64,000 bases of DNA from Anaerolineales bacterium HSG25 (GCA_030377865.1 JAUCGA010000003.1:1-64000); one strand, 5' to 3'. Positions 54,525 through 64,000 are shown, numbered from the stretch's first letter. Notes: a model not told the origin generated them from the letters alone. A program made the numbers and translations.

Positions 54525-57500
54525 ATGAAGAAACTTTACTATTTACTAACGATCAGTTTGTTGTTGTTTTTAACCGGCTGTGCCTCCGCAGGTGGCCCCG
54601 CCCCGAAGGAAGAACCAAAAGCAGAAGCACCTCAAGAAGAAGCATCAACTGAAGAAACAAAAGAAGAAGCATCAACCGATGAAACAAAAGAAGAACCAGC
54701 GACCGATGAAAAAGTAACCATAACCATTGAAAGCTGGCGAAACGATGATCTGGCGATTTGGCAAGACGTGTTAATTCCGGCCTTTAACGCCCATTATCCG
54801 AATATTGAAGTTGTTTTTGCCCCAACTGCTCCAGCAGAGTACAACTCAGTGCTGAACACCAAGTTGGAAGGTGGCACCGCGGGCGATTTGATAACCTGTC
54901 GCCCGTTTGACACCTCATTAGGTCTCTACGAAGCCGGACACTTAATCTCCCTAAGTGATTTGTCAGGCATGGAGAATTTTGGTAGTGTTGCCAAGAGCGC
55001 TTGGACCACCGATGACGGCTCGGCTACTTTCTGTGTGCCGATGGCCTCCGTGATTCATGGCTTCCTTTATAATGCCGATGCGTTTGCTGAACTTGGGGTC
55101 AGTGAACCGACCACCGAATCTGAGTTTTACGCCCTGCTCGATGCCATCAAGGCCGACGGCAACTACGCCCCACTGGTCATGGGAACTATCGACCAATGGG
55201 AATCCGCCACAATGGGCTACCAAAACATCGGCCCCAACTACTGGAATGGTGAAGCTGGTCGCCTTGGCTTGATTGACGGCTCAGAAAAGCTGAACGACCC
55301 GCAATATGTGGCCGTGCTAGAATCCCTCGCCAAATGGGGCACATATCTGCCCGATGGCTTTGAAGCCCAAACCTATCCCGACTCACAAAACTTCTTCTCT
55401 CTCGGCATGGGAGCTATCTATCCGGCGGGGTCATGGGACATCGCTCTCTTTAATGACCAAGCCGACTTTGCCCTTGGCGCTTTCTCACCACCTGTGCCAG
55501 ATGGCTCAGACAAATGTTACATCAGCGACCATACCGACATCGGCTTAGGCATCAACAACGCCTCCTCGAACGCCGCCGCCGCCAAAACCTTCCTTGAGTG
55601 GATGACCACCCAAGAATTTGCCGAACTGTACGGCAATCAATTACCGGGTTTCTTCCCCTTAGCCAACCACTCAATTAGCCTGAGCGACCCGATTGCTCAA
55701 GAGTTTGTTGACTGGCGCGGCGAGTGTGAATCAACCATTCGTAACTCTTACCAAATTCTATCTCGTGGTGAGCCAAACTTAGAAAACGAACTTTGGAGCG
55801 TCAGCGCCCAAGTTATCAACGGTACGCTGTCTCCGGCTGATGGCGCACAACAACTGCAAGACGGCCTTGATGTGTGGTATACTCCCGGTGAGGCCAGCGC
55901 CTCTACTCCGGCTGAGGAACCTGCCGCAAGTAGCGATGTGAGCGGTGAGGTGCTGATTGAGAGCTGGCGAAACGACGACTTAGCCATCTGGGAAGATGTG
56001 TTAATTCCGGCCTTTAACGCCCACTATCCAAACGTGAATGTCACCTTCGCCCCCACGGCTCCGGCTGAGTACAACTCTGTCCTGAACACCAAACTCGAAG
56101 GCGGCACCGCCGGTGATTTGATTACCTGTCGCCCGTTTGATACCTCACTCGGTTTGTATGATGCCGGACACCTCGCTGACTTGAATGACCTACCCGGTCT
56201 GAGCAACTTTAGCGATGTCGCCAAAAGCGCATGGACGACTGACGATGGTTCAGCCACCTTCTGTGTACCAATGGCCTCAGTCATTCACGGCTTCCTTTAT
56301 AATGCCGATGCCTTTGCCGAACTCGGCCTGAGCGAACCGACCACCGAATCCGAATTTTACGCCCTGCTCGATGCCATCAAAGCAGACGGAACTTATGCTC
56401 CGTTGGTTATGGGAACTATCGACCAATGGGAATCCGCCACTATGGGCTACCAAAACATCGGCCCCAACTACTGGAACGGTGAAGCAGGCCGCCTTGGTTT
56501 GATTGACGGCTCAGAAAAGCTGAATGACCCGCAATATGTCGCGGTGTTAGAATCACTCGCCAAATGGGGCGCATATCTGCCCGACGGCTTTGAAGCTCAA
56601 ACCTATCCTGACTCACAAAACTTCTTCTCTCTCGGCATGGGAGCCATCTATCCGGCTGGCTCATGGGACATCGCTCTCTTTAATGACCAAGCCGACTTTG
56701 CCCTTGGCGCTTTCTCGCCACCTGTGCCGGATGGCTCAGACAAATGTTACATCAGCGACCACACCGACATCGGTTTGGGCCTGAACAGCTCTACCGAAAA
56801 TGCTGAGGCGGCTAAAGCCTTCTTAGATTGGGTCACCACAGCTGAGTTTGCTGGTTTGTACGGTAATCAGTTGCCCGGTTTCTTCCCCCTCGCCAACCAC
56901 TCAATCAGCCTGAGCGACCCGATTGCCCAAGAGTTTGTTGACTGGCGCGGCGAGTGTGACTCGACCATTCGTAACTCTTACCAAATTCTATCACGCGGTG
57001 AGCCAAACTTAGAAAACGAACTGTGGAGCGTTAGCGCTCAGGTCATCAACGGTACGCTGTCTCCGGCTGATGGGGCGCAACAACTGCAAGACGGTCTTGA
57101 TGTTTGGTACAGCCCTGCTGGTGGCTCAATGGATACCGCGACCGAAGAAGAAAGTAGTGCTGGCATGTCCGACGATGAGATGGCCGCCGCATCTGGCGAC
57201 CTGCTGATTGAAAGCTGGCGAAATGATGACTTGGCAATTTGGGAAGATATCTTAATTCCGGCCTTTAATGCCAAATACCCGAACATCAACGTCACCTTTG
57301 CCCCAACTGCTCCGGCTGAGTATAACTCAGTCCTGAACACCAAATTGGAAGGCGGAACCGCCGGTGATCTGATCACCTGTCGTCCGTTCGACACCTCTCT
57401 GGGTTTGTATGACAACGGACAGTTGGCTGATTTGAACGATCTCGCTGGTTTGAGCAACTTTAGCGATGTCGCCAAGAGTGCTTGGACGACAGATGACGGC

Positions 57501-58376
57501 TCGGTGACATTCTGTGTGCCGATGGCCTCAGTTATTCATGGTTTCATCTACAATGCTGATGCTTTTGCCGAGTTGAGTCTGAGCGAGCCGACCACCGAAG
57601 CTGAGTTTTACGAAGTGTTGGACGCAATCAAAGCTGACGGAACCTACTACGCTCTCGACATGGGAACTGCTGACCAATGGGAAGCGGCCACCATGGGCTT
57701 CCAAAACATCGGCCCGAACTACTGGAACGGGGAAGCCGGTCGTAATGGCTTGATTGATGGGTCAGAAAAACTGACCGACCCACAATATGTCGCCACCTTT
57801 GAATCACTCGCCAAATGGGGGCCATATCTGCCCGACGGTTTTGAAGCCCAAACCTATCCCGACTCACAAAACCTGTTTACCTTGGGCATGGCCGCCATCT
57901 ATCCGGCTGGCTCGTGGGACATCTCCCTCTTTAACAGTGATGCTGAGTTTGCCCTTGGAGCCTTCCCACCGCCGGTTCCAGAGGGTGGTAGCGGTTGTTA
58001 CATCAGCGATCACACCGACATCGGCTTGGGCATGAACACCTCAACCGAAAATGCTGACGCGGCGATGGTGTTCCTAGATTGGGTCTCCTCGGCTGAGTTT
58101 GCGGGTCTGTATGGCAACCAACTGCCGGGCTTCTTCCCTCTCTCCAACCACTCGGTCAGCCTGAGTGACCCGATTGCCCAAGAGTTTGTCGATTGGCGTG
58201 GTGAGTGTGACTCGACCATTCGTAACTCCTACCAAATTCTATCACGCGGTGAGCCAAACTTAGAAAACGACCTGTGGAGCGTCAGTGCCCAAGTTATCAA
58301 TGGTACTCTGTCTCCCGAAGAAGCAACCGAGCAATTACAAAGTGGTTTAGCGAAATGGTACGAACCGCAACAGTAA
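54525..58376 (+). CDS. Lipoprotein with three tandem family 1 solute-binding modules
   Basis: The 1283-residue protein has a lipoprotein signal (LFLTGC), an acidic linker rich in E/A/T/K, then three nearly repeated CUT1-type extracellular solute-binding modules of about 400 residues each. Each opens with ESWRNDDLAIW (codons at 54729, 55959, 57210; periods 410 and 417 codons) and contains TAPAEYNSVLNTKLEGGTAG, MGTxDQWExATMG, NYWNGEAGR and the ending QxLPGFFPLxNHS. Ala/Ser/Glu linkers separate them. Normally one module is anchored per protein. AAGGAG fixes the start; a longer upstream frame is not used. It precedes a GH9 cellulase and two permeases, so cellodextrin or beta-glucan oligosaccharides are probable ligands. 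Confidence 0.93.
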   Translation: MKKLYYLLTISLLLFLTGCASAGGPAPKEEPKAEAPQEEASTEETKEEASTDETKEEPATDEKVTITIESWRNDDLAIWQDVLIPAFNAHYPNIEVVFAPTAPAEYNSVLNTKLEGGTAGDLITCRPFDTSLGLYEAGHLISLSDLSGMENFGSVAKSAWTTDDGSATFCVPMASVIHGFLYNADAFAELGVSEPTTESEFYALLDAIKADGNYAPLVMGTIDQWESATMGYQNIGPNYWNGEAGRLGLIDGSEKLNDPQYVAVLESLAKWGTYLPDGFEAQTYPDSQNFFSLGMGAIYPAGSWDIALFNDQADFALGAFSPPVPDGSDKCYISDHTDIGLGINNASSNAAAAKTFLEWMTTQEFAELYGNQLPGFFPLANHSISLSDPIAQEFVDWRGECESTIRNSYQILSRGEPNLENELWSVSAQVINGTLSPADGAQQLQDGLDVWYTPGEASASTPAEEPAASSDVSGEVLIESWRNDDLAIWEDVLIPAFNAHYPNVNVTFAPTAPAEYNSVLNTKLEGGTAGDLITCRPFDTSLGLYDAGHLADLNDLPGLSNFSDVAKSAWTTDDGSATFCVPMASVIHGFLYNADAFAELGLSEPTTESEFYALLDAIKADGTYAPLVMGTIDQWESATMGYQNIGPNYWNGEAGRLGLIDGSEKLNDPQYVAVLESLAKWGAYLPDGFEAQTYPDSQNFFSLGMGAIYPAGSWDIALFNDQADFALGAFSPPVPDGSDKCYISDHTDIGLGLNSSTENAEAAKAFLDWVTTAEFAGLYGNQLPGFFPLANHSISLSDPIAQEFVDWRGECDSTIRNSYQILSRGEPNLENELWSVSAQVINGTLSPADGAQQLQDGLDVWYSPAGGSMDTATEEESSAGMSDDEMAAASGDLLIESWRNDDLAIWEDILIPAFNAKYPNINVTFAPTAPAEYNSVLNTKLEGGTAGDLITCRPFDTSLGLYDNGQLADLNDLAGLSNFSDVAKSAWTTDDGSVTFCVPMASVIHGFIYNADAFAELSLSEPTTEAEFYEVLDAIKADGTYYALDMGTADQWEAATMGFQNIGPNYWNGEAGRNGLIDGSEKLTDPQYVATFESLAKWGPYLPDGFEAQTYPDSQNLFTLGMAAIYPAGSWDISLFNSDAEFALGAFPPPVPEGGSGCYISDHTDIGLGMNTSTENADAAMVFLDWVSSAEFAGLYGNQLPGFFPLSNHSVSLSDPIAQEFVDWRGECDSTIRNSYQILSRGEPNLENDLWSVSAQVINGTLSPEEATEQLQSGLAKWYEPQQ

Positions 58377-58629
58377 GGAATCGGGATTAAATAAGTTGTG
58401 CATTTCGGCACTCGATGACGTAGCACCTTGGTTCGTAGTACCCAATTCATTGGGTGCTACGAACGGAATCGTTTGCACAAATTTTCCTGATCGTGTTGAC
58501 CTGTTGACTGATGGCCTTGGGTTAAAGCCACAAGGTTAAAAACTGAACACCGCTAAAGCGGCCTATATAGCTGGCTTTAGCCTGCTTAAACTTTTAGCAT
58601 AAGTAAGAACAATTTAAGGGAGAAATAAG
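58377..58629. repeat. Family F repeat and palindrome between binding protein and cellulase
   Basis: GGAATCGGGATTAAATAAGT at 58378 is a family F end directly after the binding protein stop. A palindrome, TTCGTAGTACCC...GGGTGCTACGAA, follows at about 58431-58464. The gap's last bases carry AAGGGAG, the cellulase ribosome-binding site. The palindrome may act as a transcript stabiliser between two highly expressed exoprotein genes. Confidence 0.55.
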
Positions 58630-61605
58630 ATGTATAGCGGATTATCAACGCAAAAACGTTCCGTGATGTTATTAGCAGGTTGTTTGTTGTTAGGTTTCGC
58701 AGTATTGTCGTTACTGGTACCAAGAATCACTTTGGCGGCAGACAGCTTAATAGAAAATGGTGATTTTTCAAGTGATGAACTTAATCCTTGGTGGCCTTAT
58801 ATCGACGATGCGGCCACGGGTCAAGCCAGTGTGGTTGACGGCATGGCCGAACTCGCCATTACCGACGGTGGCACTGCCGATTGGCATGTCATTTTAGGAT
58901 ACAGTGGTGTGCCCATTGTAGAAGGCACCACCTATGAGGTCAGTTTTAAGGCCAAAGCCGATAAAGCGGTGAACGTACCATTTTTATGGCAAGAAGCCGC
59001 CGACCCATACACCACCTATTTTGGTGAAACGGTTGCCCTGACCACCGAATTAAAAGAGTATAAATACAGCTTTACCTCTGAATATAGTGATTCCACCGCC
59101 GACTTTGCCTTTCAGGCTGGTGCATTAGGCGCATTTACTATGTGGCTGGATGATGTGGTGATTATACCTACCGCCACCGGTGGTCTGCCCAATCAGATAA
59201 AAAATGGTGATTTTTCTGATGGTAATACCAATTGGAAATTTAACGCTTATGCAGATAACGGCGGAGAAGCGACTTTTACCACCACTGATGAAATACTTCA
59301 GGCAGATGTTACTAAAGGTGGTACCGACGGCTGGGTGGTTTCGGTTGAGTACCCTCAACTAGAAGTTGCCGAAGGTGAAGCCTATACCTTAACCCTTTCT
59401 GCTAGTGGTACAGCCGGTAAGAGGCTCTATGTTTCCTTACAAGATGCCACTACCTACGTGGCCTATCTATCCGATGTCATCACCTTCCCCACCATCTCAA
59501 CCAACCGAGCCGCCCCTCAACCTTATGAATTTAGCTTTGTCTCTGAGGACACCAACCGCAACATGACCTTACAACTCGAAATTGGTGGTCAAGATGCATT
59601 AACCGTCACTTTAGATGATATTAGTTTAGTCGGCAACCCGCCCGCCCCCATCGTTGAGGCTCCGCCACCAACCATTCGGGTCAACCAAGTTGGCTATTTC
59701 CCCTTGGGTGCGAAACGAGCTACCGTCAGCAATACCGTCACCACCCCGCTTGATTGGCAACTGCTCAATGCTGATAGCGCGGTTGTTTTATCAGGCACAA
59801 CCGCCGTACTTGGCGACGATGCCGCCTCGGGTGACCATGTCCATACCATCGACTTCTCTAGCTACACCCAAACCGGTATCAGCTACACTCTAAAAATTAG
59901 TGATGAGGTCAGCTATCCCTTCGACATTAGCGAGGGACTTTACAGCCAGCTTAAGTATGATGCTTTGGCCTACTTCTACCATGCTCGAAGTGGTATCGCC
60001 ATCGAACAACAATATGTTGATGTGCCGTTTGTGTACACCGACACCATGTTTACTCAAACCGACATGTGGACTCGTCCGGCGGGACACGTCTCCCAAGGCG
60101 ACAACCAAGGTGATACGAGTGTACCTTGTTTTGTTGGTAACAGTGCCACTCCAGCTATTGCATGGTCAGGTCAATGTACGTTTGCAGATGGTACACCCTA
60201 TAATCGAGATGTGACCGGCGGCTGGTATGATGCCGGAGATTATGGTAAATACGTCGTTAATGGCGGTATTACAGTCTGGACCTTGCAAAATATGGTCGAG
60301 CGTAATCAGCATGTTAGCCATGCCGATAGCAGTACCTTTGCCGATGGAACATTGCAAATTCCTGAGAATAACAACAATATTCCTGACATATTGGACGAAC
60401 TACGCTGGGAGTTAGAATGGTTACTTAAGATGCAGGTTCCAGCCGGAGCAACCATCGAACGCTACAACTCAGATACGCAACAGCCAGAGTTGGTTGACTA
60501 TTTGGGGGGCATGGTACACCATAAAATGCACAGTGCCGGTTATGGAGACATGGGCGAAGCCGCGCATGAGGATGCAAAAGCTCGTCATCTTATCCCGCCA
60601 AGTACCGGCGCAACCCTAAACTTTGCCGCGGTGATGGCTCAAGCCAGTCGAATTTGGCAAGATATTGATGCCGATTTTGCAGCTCAATGTCTGACCGCCG
60701 CTGAAACAGCATGGCAAGCCGCCCAAAATCATCCCACCGAGTATGCCGGCGTGGTTACGTTTGATGGCGGTGGCCCGTATGATGATAATGATATGACCGA
60801 TGAGTTTTACTGGGCCGCGGCCGAACTGTTCATCACCACCGGCAAAACTGAGTATCAAACTTATCTCACCAACTCGCCCCACTTTTTAAGTGTGGCTGAG
60901 TATGTGGGCGAACATGGCTCACGAGCTTTCTCGCCGATGACGTGGCAAGATACCCAAACTTTGGGGACATTATCGCTGGCTATGGTGCCCAACAGTTTAA
61001 CTGCAACCTTAGTACAACAAGCTCAAACCAATGTCGTTTCAGCCGCTAAAATCTATGTTGATACGACTTCTGCCGAAGGATATGGTACTCCGTTCAAACT
61101 GTCTGAGCATCCGGTGCAAGGTACAGCCTACCCGTGGGGGTCAAACTCCTTTGTGGCTAACGTCATGTTATTGATGGGAGTCGCCTACGACTTCACCGCT
61201 GATGAAACCTATCTAAACGGGACGGTTGCGGGCATGGATTATCTGTTAGGTCGTAATGCCTTAGTGCAATCTTATGTGGTTGGCTATGGTGAACGACCAT
61301 TCCGCAACCCACATCATGCCTTCTTTTCCCATCAGGCTGATGCTAACTATCCGCCGCCCCCACGTGGTTTGTTAGCCGGTGGCCCTAACTCTGGCTTTGA
61401 CGAGTATGACCCCTATATTACCATTTTGGCCGGATGTAAGCCGCAAAAATGTTTTGCCGATGACATCCAATCCTACTCCACCAACGAACCGACCATCGAC
61501 CTGCATGCCCCGTATGTTTGGGTGACTGCCTTCTTAGATGAACGATCTAGTTTTGAAACACCTGAAAAAAAGGATAAGGTGAGTCTGCCTATTATTGTAA
61601 AATAA
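58630..61605 (+). CDS. Secreted GH9 cellulase with two CBM4/9-like modules
   Basis: The 991-residue protein has a signal peptide (about 1-37). Two CenC-type carbohydrate-binding modules follow (about 38-180 with LIENGDFSSDELNPW; about 190-345 with IKNGDFSDGNTNW). Next are an Ig-like CelD_N domain (about 350-445, IRVNQVGYFPLGAKRA) and a GH9 catalytic domain. Catalytic residues: Asp in GGWYDAGDYGKYV (~535) and Glu in STNEPTIDLHAPYVW (~953); HHAFFSHQ and LLGRNALVQSYVVGYG also fit. It cleaves beta-1,4-glucan by inversion. The C-terminal tail VSLPIIVK resembles other exoprotein tails here. It lies between the triple binding protein and its permeases, which implies extracellular digestion coupled to uptake. 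Confidence 0.93.
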   Translation: MYSGLSTQKRSVMLLAGCLLLGFAVLSLLVPRITLAADSLIENGDFSSDELNPWWPYIDDAATGQASVVDGMAELAITDGGTADWHVILGYSGVPIVEGTTYEVSFKAKADKAVNVPFLWQEAADPYTTYFGETVALTTELKEYKYSFTSEYSDSTADFAFQAGALGAFTMWLDDVVIIPTATGGLPNQIKNGDFSDGNTNWKFNAYADNGGEATFTTTDEILQADVTKGGTDGWVVSVEYPQLEVAEGEAYTLTLSASGTAGKRLYVSLQDATTYVAYLSDVITFPTISTNRAAPQPYEFSFVSEDTNRNMTLQLEIGGQDALTVTLDDISLVGNPPAPIVEAPPPTIRVNQVGYFPLGAKRATVSNTVTTPLDWQLLNADSAVVLSGTTAVLGDDAASGDHVHTIDFSSYTQTGISYTLKISDEVSYPFDISEGLYSQLKYDALAYFYHARSGIAIEQQYVDVPFVYTDTMFTQTDMWTRPAGHVSQGDNQGDTSVPCFVGNSATPAIAWSGQCTFADGTPYNRDVTGGWYDAGDYGKYVVNGGITVWTLQNMVERNQHVSHADSSTFADGTLQIPENNNNIPDILDELRWELEWLLKMQVPAGATIERYNSDTQQPELVDYLGGMVHHKMHSAGYGDMGEAAHEDAKARHLIPPSTGATLNFAAVMAQASRIWQDIDADFAAQCLTAAETAWQAAQNHPTEYAGVVTFDGGGPYDDNDMTDEFYWAAAELFITTGKTEYQTYLTNSPHFLSVAEYVGEHGSRAFSPMTWQDTQTLGTLSLAMVPNSLTATLVQQAQTNVVSAAKIYVDTTSAEGYGTPFKLSEHPVQGTAYPWGSNSFVANVMLLMGVAYDFTADETYLNGTVAGMDYLLGRNALVQSYVVGYGERPFRNPHHAFFSHQADANYPPPPRGLLAGGPNSGFDEYDPYITILAGCKPQKCFADDIQSYSTNEPTIDLHAPYVWVTAFLDERSSFETPEKKDKVSLPIIVK

Positions 61606-61628
61606 CACCAGTAATGACAGATTTGTTT

Positions 61629-61659
61629 GACCTTGCAGGCTTAAAAAACCTGCAAGGTC
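61629..61659. terminator. Hairpin after cellulase gene
   Basis: GACCTTGCAGG/CCTGCAAGGTC form an 11-bp stem with loop CTTAAAAAA, 24 bases after the stop. No U run follows, so it may be a stability hairpin rather than a true terminator. Confidence 0.5.
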
Positions 61660-61675
61660 TGTTGAAAGCGCGTAG

Positions 61676-61810
61676 GAGTGGGTATTAATTAACCTGTGCA
61701 TGTCGGTCATGAGAAAAGATTGAACCACTTTGGAACGCACAACTTATTTAATCCCGATTTCTAAACTTATAATCACAAAAAAGTGGTTCAATCGTTAAAA
61801 TTGAACCACT
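61676..61810. repeat. Family F element and second hairpin
   Basis: GGGTATTAATTAACCTGTGC near 61679 and, inverted, GCACAACTTATTTAATCCCG ending near 61756 are imperfect family F ends about 85 bp apart. A hairpin AGTGGTTCAAT/ATTGAACCACT follows at 61782-61810, partly matching GATTGAACCACT inside the element. These lie between cellulase and the permease genes. Confidence 0.55.
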
Positions 61811-61874
61811 CTTACCAACAGTTCCTAAATCTATAGCGTTTTATTCGATACAGATAACTATCAAAGAGGCCCCT

Positions 61875-62813
61875 ATGGAAAAAGAAATCACTAAAACAAG
61901 CCGCAAGCCGTTTCCGACTCATATCATCGTGTTTATAGCTCCAGCCTTTATCATCTATACCGTGTTTATGGTATTTCCTCTGATTGACTCCTTGCGATTA
62001 AGTTTTTTCGCCCCCGATGGACAGGGCGGCGCGGTCTTTGTCGGGCTAGGAAACTATATCACTCTAATGACCGACGAGTTATGGTCAGACCGGTTTTGGA
62101 ATGCCCTGTGGAATAACTTTGTTTTCTTCTTCATTAACATGATTGTGCAAAACCCAGTTGGCCTGCTCTTAGCGGCTTTGTTAAGCGCCCGGAAGTTACG
62201 CTTCCGCAACAGTTACCGTACCATGCTTTTTACCCCAACCATGCTCTCGGTGGTGATTATCGGCTTTATCTGGCAACTGATTCTCAGCCCATTATGGGGC
62301 ATTGCCAAAGGCATGATGACCTTCATCGGCATGGAGCAGTTCTTTATGCCTTGGCTCGGACTGGAAAGTTCGGCCCTGATTGTGTTAGCCTTGATTTCGG
62401 TATGGCAATTTATCGGCATCCCTATGATGCTCTTTTATGCCGCTTTGCTCGGCATCCCCGAGGAAATGGTCGAAGCGGCTCATGTGGATGGCGCTAATCC
62501 GTGGCAAGTATTCTGGAGCATCAAGTTCCCCTTAATTCTGCCCTCCGTCGGCATCGTGTCGATTTTGACCTACGTCGGTAACTTTAACGCCTTTGACCTG
62601 ATTTATGCAGTGCAGGGCGGTTTAGCCGGGCCAAACTACTCCACCGATATTATGGGGACGCTGTTCTACCGTACCTTCTTCGGTTTCCAACTGCAACTTG
62701 GTAATCCAACCATGGGCGCAACTGTGGCCGGAATGATGTTCATGATCATTTTGGGCGGCGTTCTGTTGTACCTATATGGCTGGCAACGTAATATCCAAAC
62801 CTATGAGGTTTAA
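61875..62813 (+). CDS. ABC transporter permease, CUT1 type (MalF/UgpA-like)
   Basis: The 312-residue membrane protein has six helices and the EAA loop EAAHVDGANPWQVFWSIKFP that contacts the ATPase. The N-terminal region IVFIAPAFIIYTVFMVFPLID and the DRFWNALWNNFVFF loop are typical of UgpA/MalF-like sugar permeases. With the MalG-type partner downstream it forms the membrane channel served by the triple solute-binding lipoprotein. The cognate ATPase (MsmK/UgpC-like) is not in the window. Confidence 0.92.
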   Translation: MEKEITKTSRKPFPTHIIVFIAPAFIIYTVFMVFPLIDSLRLSFFAPDGQGGAVFVGLGNYITLMTDELWSDRFWNALWNNFVFFFINMIVQNPVGLLLAALLSARKLRFRNSYRTMLFTPTMLSVVIIGFIWQLILSPLWGIAKGMMTFIGMEQFFMPWLGLESSALIVLALISVWQFIGIPMMLFYAALLGIPEEMVEAAHVDGANPWQVFWSIKFPLILPSVGIVSILTYVGNFNAFDLIYAVQGGLAGPNYSTDIMGTLFYRTFFGFQLQLGNPTMGATVAGMMFMIILGGVLLYLYGWQRNIQTYEV

Positions 62814-63110
62814 TTTAATTGGACACGGATAAACACGGATATTTTTTCTTGATGATAGCGGATAAGTAGTTTTCAGAACTAACTTGTAAATTGTCGTTCC
62901 CGCACGTTTTTAGCGGGAATCCACTGACAATACATAGATTCCCGCCCAAAGCATGCGGGAATGACATGCTGATAAAAGTGATAACTTAGAAATGAAAGTT
63001 ACTTATGTATCCGCTATCATACTGAGTGAGTACGCACGCGGCCCGCCAAATACATACTCAAACCCATCCTTAATGTTTCATAATAATACAAATCGGAGGA
63101 GTAAATAATT
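62814..63110. repeat. Intergenic palindromic repeat between permease genes
   Basis: GTCGTTCCCGCAC at 62893 and the complementary GCATGCGGGAATGAC ending at 62965 form a long hairpin, with CACGTTTTTAGCGGGAATCC and AGATTCCCGC inside. A partial copy is at 54432-54461. TTATCATTTCT-like inverted flanks surround it. The gap could give unequal expression of the two permeases. GGAGGA precedes the next start. Confidence 0.6.
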
Positions 63111-63965
63111 ATGGTCAATCAATCATCATCATCAGCTTGGCAACGGTGGCTCACCCAAACCGTTCTGCCCCATGTCATTTTATTCGGATACACTTGTGTG
63201 GCGCTATTCCCCATTTTCCTCGTCATCATCAACTCAATGAAAGAGCGCAAGGCGATTTTTAAAGCGCCTTATCTCCCGCCTCTACCCGACACCTTTAGCC
63301 TAGAAGGGTATGCAACCGTGATAGAACGAGCCAACTTTCCGCTCTATTTCACCAACAGTATCGTGGTGACAGTCGTCTCATTAGTCCTGATTCTTTTCAC
63401 CGGCTCGATGGCCGCTTATGCCTTGTCGGAATACAAATTCCCCGGTAATACCTTGCTCGGTTTATACATGGCCTTGGGAATCATGATCCCGATTCGGCTC
63501 GGCACGGTCAGTATTATGAGCATTGTGGTCTCGATGGGGTTGATGAACACTCTGACGGCCCTGATTTTAGTCTACACCGCGATGGGGCTACCGCTATGCA
63601 TATTCGTGCTACAGGAGTTTATGCGACAAGTCCCCCGTGACTTGAAGGACGCGGCCCGTGTCGATGGGGCCAGCGAGTATCGCATCTACTGGCTGATTTT
63701 ACCCTTAGTCTCACCAGCTCTCGCCACCGTGGCTGTCTTCACCATGATCCCAATCTGGAACGACCTGTGGTTCCCGTTGATTTTAGCCTCTGGTGAAAGT
63801 GTAAAAACCGTTACCTTAGGGGCCCAAATTTTCCTCGGTCAGTTCGTCACCGACTGGAATGCAGTACTGGCCTCCCTCTCGCTGGCCATGATCCCAATTT
63901 TGATTTTGTACATAATCTTCTCTCGACAGTTGATTCGTGGTTTGACCTCGGGTGCGGTAAAATAG
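63111..63965 (+). CDS. ABC transporter permease, CUT1 type (MalG/UgpE-like)
   Basis: The 284-residue protein has six helices and the EAA loop KDAARVDGASEYRIYWLILP. N-terminal YTCVALFPIFLVIINSMKERKAIF and FTNSIVVTVVSLVLILFTGSMAAYALS are typical of MalG-like subunits. It is the partner of the preceding permease. GGAGGAG about 10 bases before the ATG supports the start. The window ends 35 bases later, so further genes of this locus may follow. Confidence 0.92.
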   Translation: MVNQSSSSAWQRWLTQTVLPHVILFGYTCVALFPIFLVIINSMKERKAIFKAPYLPPLPDTFSLEGYATVIERANFPLYFTNSIVVTVVSLVLILFTGSMAAYALSEYKFPGNTLLGLYMALGIMIPIRLGTVSIMSIVVSMGLMNTLTALILVYTAMGLPLCIFVLQEFMRQVPRDLKDAARVDGASEYRIYWLILPLVSPALATVAVFTMIPIWNDLWFPLILASGESVKTVTLGAQIFLGQFVTDWNAVLASLSLAMIPILILYIIFSRQLIRGLTSGAVK

Positions 63966-64000
63966 AATAAATGGAATCCAAGCTCAAAAGTTTGTCGTTT

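Noticed and set aside
55060-58240. Many opposite-strand and shifted frames inside the triple binding protein gene
   Set aside because: They recur at the same place in each module, as expected for shadows of a repeated coding sequence.

Overview
The window looks like chromosomal DNA of a filamentous or sediment/sludge-type member of the Chloroflexota (moderate confidence). The reasons are the many secreted proteins with Thr/Pro-rich linkers, short C-terminal tails of the Y-L-P-I-x-x-K/R type, menaquinone genes, GAF/TPR/LuxR-type signalling proteins, and intergenic space crowded with palindromic mini-elements. No tRNA, rRNA or CRISPR array was recognised.

Layout. 0-12 kb: a zinc-ribbon membrane protein, an alkaline-phosphatase-superfamily enzyme, a complete insertion sequence nested in a 91-bp mini-element, two secreted adhesin-like proteins (one with both a cohesin-like and a dockerin domain), a NarL-type response regulator, a lipoprotein hydrolase and enolase. 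12.8-18.9 kb: a decayed GxxExxY gene, then a TPR-rich sensor kinase followed by a response regulator fused to a TOPRIM-like domain, and small orphan genes, one of them cut by a mini-element. 18.9-24.5 kb: two tandem PPK2 kinases, trmFO, a beta-helix exoprotein, a GH16-like protein and acylphosphatase. 24.7-39.8 kb: an exopolysaccharide locus with a flippase-glycosyltransferase fusion, five further glycosyltransferases, two GT-C-like membrane proteins and two paralogous GH128-like secreted hydrolases. 40.2-44.7 kb: menF-menD-menH-dgkA on the minus strand. 45.3-54 kb: a hidden SelW-like selenoprotein gene with an in-frame UGA, an HPt protein with a degenerate kinase domain, small conserved genes, a pentapeptide-repeat protein, a class II (plant-like) ketol-acid reductoisomerase, a GAF protein and a methyltransferase. 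54.5-64 kb: a saccharide-uptake and cellulase locus made of one lipoprotein with three tandem solute-binding modules, a GH9 cellulase with two CBM-like modules, and two CUT1-type permeases. No ATPase gene is present in the window.

The most notable observations are the SelW-like gene interrupted by UGA exactly at the second position of its CxxC motif, with a plausible SECIS hairpin behind it; the triple solute-binding lipoprotein; the response regulator-TOPRIM protein next to a TPR kinase; and several MITE-like families whose boundaries and target duplications can be read directly. These include an insertion sequence inside a MITE, a MITE inside a related MITE, and elements that supply stop codons to neighbouring genes.
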